DNA of 64,000 bases from Bdellovibrionota bacterium (GTDB lineage: Bacteria > Bdellovibrionota > Bdellovibrionia > Bdellovibrionales > JAEYZS01): the NCBI GenBank assembly GCA_040386775.1, contig JAZKEU010000018.1, forward strand, positions 83,694-147,693, in the 5' to 3' direction. A program made the position numbers and the translations under genes. Under the pieces are notes generated by a model. That model made no database searches, had not been told where the DNA came from, and was given only the letters and a program-made list of their open reading frames with translations. Positions 38,072 through 46,090 of the stretch are shown here, in pieces. How positions within the stretch are numbered: the stretch's first letter is position 1; each line of letters starts with the position of its first letter.

Positions 38072-38109
38072 GCTAGCTCTCTTGAGTAGAGCTAGCTGGA
38101 TCAAGAGAG
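38072..38109 (+). other. Two mutually exclusive hairpins after the secreted gene
   Basis: Stem 1: GCTAGCTCT (38072-38080) with AGAGCTAGC (38088-38096). Stem 2: CTCTCTTGA (38077-38085) with TCAAGAGAG (38101-38109). Both are perfect 9-bp stems and share bases, so only one can form at a time. No T run follows either. Confidence 0.6.
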
Positions 38110-38403
38110 CAGTGGCTTGGTGGGCAGTGCAAATATAGCCAATTAGCTCATGCTGACTACTCAGTTACTGAAATTAAAGCCATTCTTGAAAGCAAAAGAG
38201 TTCTAGATCTTGTTAAAGATACTTCAATTACATCAATCAGTAAAGCGGAGCGCGAATTAGTATACTCAGTAGTTTTTGGAAAGTGTGCTGTGCTAGTAAC
38301 TGCAATGCCTGTTTGCCTTCCGGGACTTCCACCAGAAGGTGAAAAAGACCCAGGTTGTAAAATCAACGTTCAATTCGAATCATCTGACGTAACCTGCATT
38401 TAA
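38086..38403 (+). pseudogene. Coding remnant lacking a start codon (cysteine-containing C-terminal fragment)
   Basis: This frame is open from 38086 to the stop at 38401-38403 and reads like real protein (EIKAILESKRVLDLVKDTS, then YSVVFGKCAVLVTAMPVCLP, ending SSDVTCI) with five cysteines, as in small secreted proteins. No ATG, GTG or TTG begins it; the first in-frame ATG is at 38299, far inside. A strong terminator follows. It is probably the 3' part of a gene that lost its signal-peptide end, though an unusual start cannot be excluded. Confidence 0.45.
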
Positions 38404-38450
38404 TCTTACCCTAAAACCCTAGTAAAAAAATAATCAAATAAAAATCAACA

Positions 38451-38486
38451 AACCTCCGCGGATCGACCCGGAGGTTTTTCTTTTTC
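38451..38486 (+). terminator. Rho-independent terminator
   Basis: AACCTCCG (38451-38458) pairs with CGGAGGTT (38469-38476), then TTTCTTTTT. It follows the 38086-38403 remnant and the gap between it and the convergent nucleotidase. Confidence 0.85.
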
Positions 38487-38495
38487 ATACAAAAA

Positions 38496-39884
38496 CTAAC
38501 CTTGAGTAATCAGATCATTTTCGTGAGGAAGTGTTCTTCTAAAGCCTCTGAAATACGTTCTTGGTGAGAGCTCTAATAGATCATTCAGATGAGCCATATA
38601 AATGCAGGCAAATCTTTCGACCTGAGATGCAAAATAACTTTCTTCGCTTCCGATTCTCATTATTTCTCCCCAATGTGGATTGAAAAATGATTGGTGCTTA
38701 GAAATCAAATCAGAAATCTTTTTATCGATGATACCGATTTCATCTTGGAGCTTCATCGCAGCCTCTTTGGATGTTTCTTTACCTTCATCGTGTTCTGTTT
38801 GGATTTTTAGAAGCTCTCTTTCAAGAGGTTCTTTGGAAATCATCAATTTATTGATTTCATCATCAATAGGCTTTGATTTTCTTAGGTTTACGATTTCTTG
38901 TTCGATTTCATCAACGATAAGGCCCGTTCTCCAGTTGCAATCTTTTTTGAGCCTTAGGATATCGCCATAGATATGATCTCCGATATAAAGAATATCGTCA
39001 CCACTCAGATCCAACGCATCCGTAAAGATACTTGCGCATCCACCTTGGTAGACTCCGGGTTTAATTTCTTTGGCGATGGATTCCAAGACGCCTTTGTCTA
39101 GGTCCACATTTACGAACTCATGCTTTTCGTAGAAGAACTTTGGTTTGTGAGCCAGCGTAATTACGAATTCAAAAAGTTCTGACCAGTGCTTGTGATCATT
39201 TAAAAAAGGTGTCACGCAGCTATCAAGAATGAATTTTGAATAATCAAAATCTGAGTTTGTGATGATAAATATTTTTTTACCATGTTTCTTGAATCTCTCT
39301 AGATTCTCCACAGTCTCTTTTGATTTATAGATAAAAGGATCTATGTTTTTTCTGACATCGTCTTTGATGCTTCCATCTCTATGAGCTTCATCAAGACAAG
39401 CTAAAATATCATTTGCGATCTGGTTGTAATCTGGCAGAACACCGTTGTGCTTGTCATCTTTTAGATCTACAAGCTGCGCAAAAAGCAATGCCGGCGAAAT
39501 CGAGAAGATTGTATCGATGGCATAATAATTTTCGTTTCCTAGATCGATGTACTTGCTCTTGTAGATTTTTTTTTGTGTTCTGAAGTCGATGGGCTTTGTC
39601 CCATGAGTGCTCATTCTGATTCCAGAATAGCGATTTAACTTTAAAAGGTTGCCATTTTTAGTATCGAGAACGAGCCCACGAATGGCTTTATCGAACTCAA
39701 ACGGTAGATTTAAAATGTCTTTTGGGTAACCTTTTTTTGCGACCAACTTCTGAAGTACGACCTTATGTGCCAACTGTTCGAAATTATGAGAATTATAGCG
39801 AACCAACGTGTGATCCATGTCGAGGCCGATATATTTGATTTGCTTGAGGTTTAAGGTTCTATTTACGAAAACTTTTTGATTCAT
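38496..39884 (-). CDS. HAD-IG family 5'-nucleotidase
   Basis: 462 residues. Seen: YIGLDMDHTLVRYNSHNFEQ (HAD motif I, DxDxT, near residue 20), IFIITNSDFDY (motif II), and DILYIGDHIYGDILRLKKDC (motif IV, GDxxxxD) near residue 300. This is the layout of the cytosolic purine 5'-nucleotidase (NT5C2/HAD-IG) family, which dephosphorylates IMP/GMP. A C-terminal helical stretch (about 340-400) is rich in charged residues. Neighbours give no operon context. Confidence 0.88.
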   Translation of the reverse strand: MNQKVFVNRTLNLKQIKYIGLDMDHTLVRYNSHNFEQLAHKVVLQKLVAKKGYPKDILNLPFEFDKAIRGLVLDTKNGNLLKLNRYSGIRMSTHGTKPIDFRTQKKIYKSKYIDLGNENYYAIDTIFSISPALLFAQLVDLKDDKHNGVLPDYNQIANDILACLDEAHRDGSIKDDVRKNIDPFIYKSKETVENLERFKKHGKKIFIITNSDFDYSKFILDSCVTPFLNDHKHWSELFEFVITLAHKPKFFYEKHEFVNVDLDKGVLESIAKEIKPGVYQGGCASIFTDALDLSGDDILYIGDHIYGDILRLKKDCNWRTGLIVDEIEQEIVNLRKSKPIDDEINKLMISKEPLERELLKIQTEHDEGKETSKEAAMKLQDEIGIIDKKISDLISKHQSFFNPHWGEIMRIGSEESYFASQVERFACIYMAHLNDLLELSPRTYFRGFRRTLPHENDLITQG

Positions 39885-40041
39885 CCATGTGCTCCTGGGT
39901 CATAGACTACATGGAATTGCCTTAAGAGTCAAAACACGCTTGAGAGGAGGGGCTTGGTATGCAATATTTGACGCTTAAGGTTTTAGTGGTAGCTGTCTAC
40001 CACATTAAAAAATATCAAGAAAAATATATCAAGGAGAGCTA

Positions 40042-41079
40042 ATGAGTTTTTCAGCTAATAATCCTGTAGGGCTTGATGGAATCGAATTCCTAGAATTTGC
40101 TACACCAGATCCAGAAAAATTAGAAAAAGTGTTCTTTAGTTTTGGTTTCAAAAAGATTGGTCAGCATAAAACAAAAAACGTTCAACTTTATCGTCAAGGC
40201 GATATCAATTTCATTATCAACAATGAAAAAGATTCTTTTGCTTATGATTTCAAAACAAAGCACGGTTCATCCATCTGCGCGATGGCCTTGAGAGTACAGG
40301 TTCCAGCAAAGGACGCTTTGAAAGTAGCGGTTGAGCGTGGTGCGAAGAAATATGAAAATCGCGAAGGCGATGCCGGAGCATTCCCATCCATTTATGGAAT
40401 CGGCGACTGCGTGGTTTATTTTATCGACCAATACAGCGACAAAACTTACGACAAAGATTTTGACTATATCGACGCAAAAGATGTTAAAGGTTATGGATTC
40501 AAAGTGATTGATCACATGACAAATAACGTTCCAAAAAAGCAAATGGATAAGTGGAGCGCATTTTATGAAAATGTTTTCAACTTTAAAGAAAAAAGATTCT
40601 TCGACATCAAAGGAAAAAAAACGGGACTACTATCAAAAGTGATGGTTTCTCCGTGCGGGAAGTTTTCGATTCCAATCAACGAGCCTACCGATGATAAATC
40701 TCAAATTCAAGAGTACATCGAAGAGTACAAGGGCTCGGGGATCCAGCACGTGGCACTTTTGACGGAAAAAATTATCCCGTCGGTAGATTTCGTTCAGAAG
40801 AATGGTATTCAATTCTTGGATGTTCCAGATACTTATTACACTCTGATTCCAACAAGACTTAACAATGTTAAAGAAAGTATCAAAGATCTAAATAACCTTA
40901 AGATTTTAGTGGATGGTGATGATAAAGGGTATCTGCTACAGATCTTTACAAAGAATCTATGTGGACCGATCTTCTTTGAAGTTATTGATCGTAAAGGTCA
41001 TGACGGATTTGGAGATGGAAACTTCCAAGCCTTGTTCGATGCCATCGAACAAGACCAACAATCACGAGGTGTTTTATAA
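40042..41079 (+). CDS. hppD: 4-hydroxyphenylpyruvate dioxygenase
   Basis: 345 residues. Converts 4-hydroxyphenylpyruvate to homogentisate with Fe(II). Seen: two vicinal-oxygen-chelate halves (starting GIEFLEFATPDPEKL and VIDHMTNNVPKKQMDKWSAF), with iron ligands expected in DHMT, GIQHVALLT and FFEVIDRKG, and a C-terminal NFQALFDAIEQDQ helix. AAGGAG precedes the ATG. It lies next to ribD and, across the ribD gene, the phenylalanine hydroxylase, together making a Phe-Tyr degradation neighbourhood. Confidence 0.95.
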   Translation: MSFSANNPVGLDGIEFLEFATPDPEKLEKVFFSFGFKKIGQHKTKNVQLYRQGDINFIINNEKDSFAYDFKTKHGSSICAMALRVQVPAKDALKVAVERGAKKYENREGDAGAFPSIYGIGDCVVYFIDQYSDKTYDKDFDYIDAKDVKGYGFKVIDHMTNNVPKKQMDKWSAFYENVFNFKEKRFFDIKGKKTGLLSKVMVSPCGKFSIPINEPTDDKSQIQEYIEEYKGSGIQHVALLTEKIIPSVDFVQKNGIQFLDVPDTYYTLIPTRLNNVKESIKDLNNLKILVDGDDKGYLLQIFTKNLCGPIFFEVIDRKGHDGFGDGNFQALFDAIEQDQQSRGVL

Positions 41080-41108
41080 TTCCATCGCAGCTTACTCTTG
41101 AACAAGCA

Positions 41109-42182
41109 ATGCAAAAGGCACTTGAAGAGGGGAGCAAGGGGTTTGGGTTTGTAACACCAAACCCTCAGGTGGGTTGCGTGGTTTTAAACGCAAAATACGA
41201 ATTGATTGCAAGCGGTTGTCATGAAAAATACGGAGCAGCTCACGCCGAAGTCAACGCCATCAAAGATTTAACTCTAGAACAGCTCACGGGTGCACATGTG
41301 GTTGTTACGCTTGAGCCCTGTGCCCATGTTGGGAAAACTCCATCCTGTGCCCATGCTCTTGCAAAGCTTCCCATTGAGTCTGTGACCTATGGATTGAAAG
41401 ATCCATTCCCGCTTGTAGCTGGAAAAGGTATCGAAGTTTTAGAAAAAGCAGGAAAGAAAGTAAATCATTTAAAAAGTATGGAAGAACCTTGCGAGGAACT
41501 TGCAGAAATCTTCCTATGGAATCAAAGACACAAAAAAGCTTTTGTAGCGCTCAAGATGGCCTCAAGCCTTGATGGACAAATTGCTCTCAAGAGCGGTGAG
41601 AGTCAGTGGATCACGGGAGAAAAATCAAGAAAGTATTCTCATTTTTTAAGAGCAGGCTACGACGCAATTCTTGTAGGCAGAAATACTCTTGTGGTGGATG
41701 ATCCTATGCTCAACATCCGTCATCCTAACTTTCAAGGTAAGAAAAATAAAGTCGTAATCCTTGATCCTGAAGGAAAGCTTTTAAAGAACATCAGTCACTA
41801 CAAAATTATGGAATATCACGATAAAGAAAATATCATTTTTGCTATACGAGATAATATTGTGGTGAGTACAGACTTTAAAATCTTGCCGACCAAGGTTTTG
41901 TTGTCGGGTGCCCTTGATCTTGATGACTTAACAAAAAAACTCTATGAAGAAAAAATTTGTTCTCTTTATGTAGAAGGTGGGGCCCAAACTTATAGTGAGT
42001 TCTTGTCTCAGCGTGCTTTCCAGAGATTTTACTTATTCCAAGCTCCAGTCATCATCGGAACCAAAAATGGAAGGTCTTGGAGCGAAACATTTGCCGTATC
42101 CAAACTCAAAGATAAGCTACACCTCAGAAATCTAAGAAGCCAAAAAATAGGTGATGATTTATTTATCACCGGAAGAGTGTAG
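41109..42182 (+). CDS. ribD: Bifunctional riboflavin deaminase/reductase RibD
   Basis: 357 residues from ATG 41109. N-terminal cytidine-deaminase-like domain: NPQVGCVVLNAKY, HAEVNAIK (zinc His/Glu), LEPCAHVGKTPSC (zinc Cys). C-terminal reductase: ALKMASSLDGQIAL, AGYDAILVGRNTLVVDDP, EGGAQTYSEFL. It deaminates and reduces the pyrimidine intermediate of riboflavin synthesis. Odd: no ribosome site precedes the ATG, while GAGGTG lies upstream of an in-frame ATT at 41079 that abuts the hppD stop; family members usually have about ten residues before this Met. No other rib gene is nearby. Confidence 0.9.
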   Translation: MQKALEEGSKGFGFVTPNPQVGCVVLNAKYELIASGCHEKYGAAHAEVNAIKDLTLEQLTGAHVVVTLEPCAHVGKTPSCAHALAKLPIESVTYGLKDPFPLVAGKGIEVLEKAGKKVNHLKSMEEPCEELAEIFLWNQRHKKAFVALKMASSLDGQIALKSGESQWITGEKSRKYSHFLRAGYDAILVGRNTLVVDDPMLNIRHPNFQGKKNKVVILDPEGKLLKNISHYKIMEYHDKENIIFAIRDNIVVSTDFKILPTKVLLSGALDLDDLTKKLYEEKICSLYVEGGAQTYSEFLSQRAFQRFYLFQAPVIIGTKNGRSWSETFAVSKLKDKLHLRNLRSQKIGDDLFITGRV

Positions 42183-42193
42183 ACGGGCACCTT

Positions 42194-43900
42194 TTAGATT
42201 TCAAGTTTGGGTGAGAGTTTTAGTCCTTCGGCGATAAAATGACTTACTTCTTCGTTCTGTTTGCTCTTTTCCAAAAGAGCATCTTCAATTTCTGAAGTCC
42301 ATGAAGGTTTAGAATTCAGTTGATGGCTCAGCTCTAGAATTTCTAATTTTAGAAGCCAATCCTTCTGATGATTCTTATTTAGCTCTGCAAGAATTTGGAT
42401 GAGTTCTTTTTCGATATTGTTATTGGATTTAATATTTTTTCTTAAATCTCTTACTTTTTGGTAAAGGTTAAAAAGATTTTGTTGTTGGTCAGAATATTTT
42501 TTTGGAGGAATTTTCTTAGCTGAGAAATCTTCGAATTCTCCGTAAGCCTCTTTGTCGGCAGCTCCGCTAAATACCGAAACTACTTTTTCACCCAAAACTA
42601 AGTCGTACTCGCCCCATGAAGGATCAAAAAGAGTTTTTCCCTGGTAAGTGACTTTACAATCTTTGTAGATCTGAATGAGCACTTTGGAATCTTTTTTTAT
42701 TTCGCTGACTAGGATGCCGTTAAGTTCAACGCCAGATTCCCAAAGGATTTTGGTCTGATTATTTTTTTCTGTAGTCTTTGATTTGATTTTACCTACCGGG
42801 CAACCAAAGCCGTCTTTGTGCCTTGTGATCCCTTGGTTTTCTAATTCTTTTTCTTGATAAGAAATCTGACAAGGACCGGTGAATTGTAGATAAGCAGCAT
42901 GGTCTCCATTCTTATGAATTTCTGTAAGTCGTCCAGAAACTTGTGCTCCAACTTCAGAATCCTTGAGACCGAATTCTACAGTGTTTGTGGTCTCAGCATT
43001 TTTTGCGATCTCAAGTCCGTAGAGTCCGCCGCGTTTGTAAGCCATGGTCTTTGAAAACTCTTCCAGCACTCGAGATAAAGTTTTAAAACTATCTGCCACA
43101 AAGAGTTGTGGTTGCTTTTCCGTGATGTCGTAAGAATATAAAATGCAATCCATGCTAAAAGGAATTTTCTTAGTTTGTGTACTGAGAGCTGATTTTCCTT
43201 CACCCGCAGAGGAGAGAAGTCCTGCGCCATAAATTTTGGGATTGTCGTGACCAATCAATCCGTATTCTGTTGTCCACCAAGCCATTCTTGCGAGAAGAGA
43301 AGCTTCAGAAGGTTCTCCCATATTGTGAGAGATGCTATCTAGTTTTTCTTGAGCAGATTTTTTTTCAGTTTCCGTAGCGTTCGGATGTTCTTTAATATCT
43401 GAAAGATCCCTGATAGCTTCGTAAAGATCTAAGTCTTTTCGATTGATAATGGCTTTCCTTGCCACTTGTGCGTATTCCTCTAGGTATTTTCTAAATTCTG
43501 GATGAGCCACCATCGGCGCATGGCCTGCGGCCTCATGGACAATGTCGGGTGCTGGCGTGTATGTGAGATGTTCGATGGTTCTCATGTCTGAAGCAATTGG
43601 TAAAATTTTAAGCGCCTGCAACTCTAAAAATGTCGCTGGTGGAATAAATCCACTCACAGGAGCAGCTTTCCATCCGTACTTTGCAAGCTGTGCGCTGATG
43701 CTTTCGATACTTGGAATTTCTTCGACAGAAATTCCCGTGGCCTTCATTCCGTCCAGGTAAGATTCGTGAGCGTTCTTTGAAAGATAATTTTTAAGCTGTC
43801 TTAAAACAAATCTCCATACCGCTTGATCGATCGGTGTGTATTTTGCCGGTTCTTGCTCTACGATGTATTTTTTAAGATGAAAGGGAATCTCCGTTTTCAC
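42194..43900 (-). CDS. phhA: Phenylalanine 4-hydroxylase, long form
   Basis: 568 residues. Tetrahydropterin- and iron-dependent Phe to Tyr. The catalytic part is in the first 300 residues: PDIVHEAAGHAPMVAHPEF (two His iron ligands), EYGLIG (third ligand Glu), and FIPPATFLELQ. The C-terminal half (about 300-568) is an extension of Lys/Glu-rich beta and helical sequence absent from ordinary 260-300-residue bacterial PhhA and not recognised. It overlaps hldD by 4 nt. Confidence 0.9.
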   Translation of the reverse strand: MKTEIPFHLKKYIVEQEPAKYTPIDQAVWRFVLRQLKNYLSKNAHESYLDGMKATGISVEEIPSIESISAQLAKYGWKAAPVSGFIPPATFLELQALKILPIASDMRTIEHLTYTPAPDIVHEAAGHAPMVAHPEFRKYLEEYAQVARKAIINRKDLDLYEAIRDLSDIKEHPNATETEKKSAQEKLDSISHNMGEPSEASLLARMAWWTTEYGLIGHDNPKIYGAGLLSSAGEGKSALSTQTKKIPFSMDCILYSYDITEKQPQLFVADSFKTLSRVLEEFSKTMAYKRGGLYGLEIAKNAETTNTVEFGLKDSEVGAQVSGRLTEIHKNGDHAAYLQFTGPCQISYQEKELENQGITRHKDGFGCPVGKIKSKTTEKNNQTKILWESGVELNGILVSEIKKDSKVLIQIYKDCKVTYQGKTLFDPSWGEYDLVLGEKVVSVFSGAADKEAYGEFEDFSAKKIPPKKYSDQQQNLFNLYQKVRDLRKNIKSNNNIEKELIQILAELNKNHQKDWLLKLEILELSHQLNSKPSWTSEIEDALLEKSKQNEEVSHFIAEGLKLSPKLEI

Positions 43901-44880
43901 AGGTATTGATCCTCTTGGTTTAAATAATTTGTAACATAATCTTTTACGCCTTTTTCAAGAGGCCACTGAGGTTTGCTTAATCCTAACTTAAGTAGTTTGT
44001 CCATCTTCGCCTCCGTAAAGTATTGATATTTTTCGCGAAGATTTTGTGGAATCTCGATCCAATCGATTTTCATAGGACGATCCATATTTTTAAAAACTTC
44101 TGAAGCAAGGTCAATCCAAGTTCTAGCTGTACCATGCCCCATATTGAAAATTCCATGCTGTCCAGGCTTGTCCATAAGTTCTGCCATCCAGCGCGTGATG
44201 TCTTTGACGTAAACAAAATCTCTCATCTGGTGGCCGTCTTTGTATTCATGGTGATGAGATTTGAATAATTTGAGAATCCCTTTGTCCATAATCTGCTCGT
44301 GCGCTTTGAAGACAACGCTCGACATATCTTCTTTGTGATACTCTTGTGGACCATAAACGTTAAAAAATTTTAAACCGTAACAGGAAGCGGGTAATTTTTT
44401 ATGTTCTTTGATTTGAGTTTCAAAGTATTGATCAAATAAAACTTTAGATTCGCCGTAAAGGTTTAAAGGTTTTAATTCGAAGGAAGAAGTATTGTCGTCG
44501 TAACCTTTTGCCCCATCCCCGTAGGTTGCTCCACTCGATGCGTAGATAAAGTTTTTGTTATTAACAGCACACCAGTCGAAAAGTTTTTGAGTATAGTGTA
44601 AATTCGTTTCCATAACAGCGGTGCGGTCGGTGGCTGTCGTTGAGGAATTTGCCCCCATGTGAACAATCCACTCCACTTCTTTTTTGAAGAGTGCAGAATC
44701 TAGTTTTTTTAGGAGTTCATCTTTAGTTACGAATTCTTTGTATTTTCTTTTTGTTAGATTTTTAAGTTTTAAATCTGATGAGTCCAGATCAACACATACA
44801 ATATTATCAATACCTTGCTGGTTGAGTTCCCAAACAAAAGCACTTCCGATAAATCCTGTTGCGCCCGTTACAATGATCAT
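43897..44880 (-). CDS. hldD: ADP-L-glycero-D-manno-heptose 6-epimerase HldD (RfaD)
   Basis: 327 residues. NADP-dependent epimerase for the LPS core heptose donor. Seen: IIVTGATGFIGSAFVWELNQ, MGANSSTTATDRTAVMETN, SSGATYGDGAKGYDD, NLYGESKVLFDQYF, FNVYGPQEYHKEDMSSVVF, DGHQMRDFVYVKDITRWM, and FNMGHGTARTW, all characteristic of HldD. Indicates an LPS with heptose. Its stop overlaps the phhA start, a coupling with no evident metabolic reason. Confidence 0.95.
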   Translation of the reverse strand: MIIVTGATGFIGSAFVWELNQQGIDNIVCVDLDSSDLKLKNLTKRKYKEFVTKDELLKKLDSALFKKEVEWIVHMGANSSTTATDRTAVMETNLHYTQKLFDWCAVNNKNFIYASSGATYGDGAKGYDDNTSSFELKPLNLYGESKVLFDQYFETQIKEHKKLPASCYGLKFFNVYGPQEYHKEDMSSVVFKAHEQIMDKGILKLFKSHHHEYKDGHQMRDFVYVKDITRWMAELMDKPGQHGIFNMGHGTARTWIDLASEVFKNMDRPMKIDWIEIPQNLREKYQYFTEAKMDKLLKLGLSKPQWPLEKGVKDYVTNYLNQEDQYL

Positions 44881-44995
44881 TCTGCTCGTCTTTCGCCTTG
44901 TGTTAAATAAGGTCTATATATCACTTCTCAGAATTACCTTTTTTGGAAGTGTATCTCGTGTGATAATATAGAGGAAAGAAACACACGGAGACAAG

Positions 44996-46090
44996 ATGAA
45001 AAATATCAATTGGAGAAACACTCTTTTCCTAACACTAACTCCCATTGCCGCACTCATTTCAATGCCGCTTTATCTACAGTCTGTTGGATTTAGCTGGTGG
45101 TTGGTGACAATCTTTGCAACTTTTTATGTGGTTTCAAATATGGCGATCACTTGTGGATATCACAGATACTTTGCGCATCGAAGTTATGACGTGCATCCAA
45201 TTCTAGAATTCATCTATGTGTTCTTTGGATCGGGTGCCTTCCAAGGTTCAGTTTTGGAATGGGCCGCAGATCATCGCATTCATCACTCTAAGGTGGACAC
45301 GGATCAAGATCCTTACAGCATCAACAAAGGCTTTTGGTACGCACATATCGGTTGGCTATTTGTAAAATCAAATGCACCTATGGAATTTCCAAAAGATCTT
45401 GCTTCAAAAAAACTTCTGCAATTCCAACATAAGCACTATGCACTTGTTTCAACTGTAGTCGGTTTTGGTTTGCCTTGGGTTGTCGGTGAGATGCTAGGAC
45501 TTGGATTGGGTGGATTGATCTTTGGAGGAATTTTCAGAGTTGTATGTACACAGCACTCAACATTCTTCGTAAATTCTTTTGCACATACATTTGGAACACA
45601 GCCTTACAGCACAAAGCACACGGCTAAAGACAGTCTTATCGTAGCGATTCTTACCTTCGGTGAAGGTTATCACAATTACCATCATGAGTTCCAGCATGAC
45701 TACCGTTGCGCCATAAAGTGGTACCAATGGGATCCGTCAAAGTGGACCATCAGAATGTTCTGGGCCATGGGATTGGTTTCAAAGCTGCGAAAAGTTTCTC
45801 ATTACGACATCACAATGGCTAAAATTCATCAGCAGTCCAACAGGCTAACATTGAGAGGCGTTCCGCAAGAAAAGTTTGCTGCGATGAAAATGAAACTGGA
45901 AGAAGCTCAAAAAAGAGCAAAACAATTAATGAACGATTATCAAAAAAGAAAAGAGGAACTCAAAGCCTCTTCTCAAGAAAAATATCTCCAACTCAAAGCC
46001 GATATGAATGTTGCGCGCTTAGAGTTCGAATATGCCTGCAAACAATGGAAGATCTATAACAAGATGCTTTTAAAAAGAGCTAGAGTTTAG
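44996..46090 (+). CDS. Membrane fatty-acid (delta-9) acyl-CoA desaturase
   Basis: 364 residues, integral membrane di-iron desaturase. Seen: about four membrane helices, and the histidine boxes HRYFAHRS, DHRIHHSKVDTDQDP and GEGYHNYHHEFQHDYR. A charged C-terminal tail (about 300-364: KMKLEEAQKRAKQLMNDYQK) forms a coiled coil, not usual in the family. GGAGA precedes the ATG. Would introduce a double bond into membrane fatty acids. Confidence 0.92.
   Translation: MKNINWRNTLFLTLTPIAALISMPLYLQSVGFSWWLVTIFATFYVVSNMAITCGYHRYFAHRSYDVHPILEFIYVFFGSGAFQGSVLEWAADHRIHHSKVDTDQDPYSINKGFWYAHIGWLFVKSNAPMEFPKDLASKKLLQFQHKHYALVSTVVGFGLPWVVGEMLGLGLGGLIFGGIFRVVCTQHSTFFVNSFAHTFGTQPYSTKHTAKDSLIVAILTFGEGYHNYHHEFQHDYRCAIKWYQWDPSKWTIRMFWAMGLVSKLRKVSHYDITMAKIHQQSNRLTLRGVPQEKFAAMKMKLEEAQKRAKQLMNDYQKRKEELKASSQEKYLQLKADMNVARLEFEYACKQWKIYNKMLLKRARV

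Noticed and set aside
38157..38366. Antisense 69-residue frame
   Set aside because: Opposite strand has a more protein-like frame with cysteines and a terminator; this one has no family likeness.
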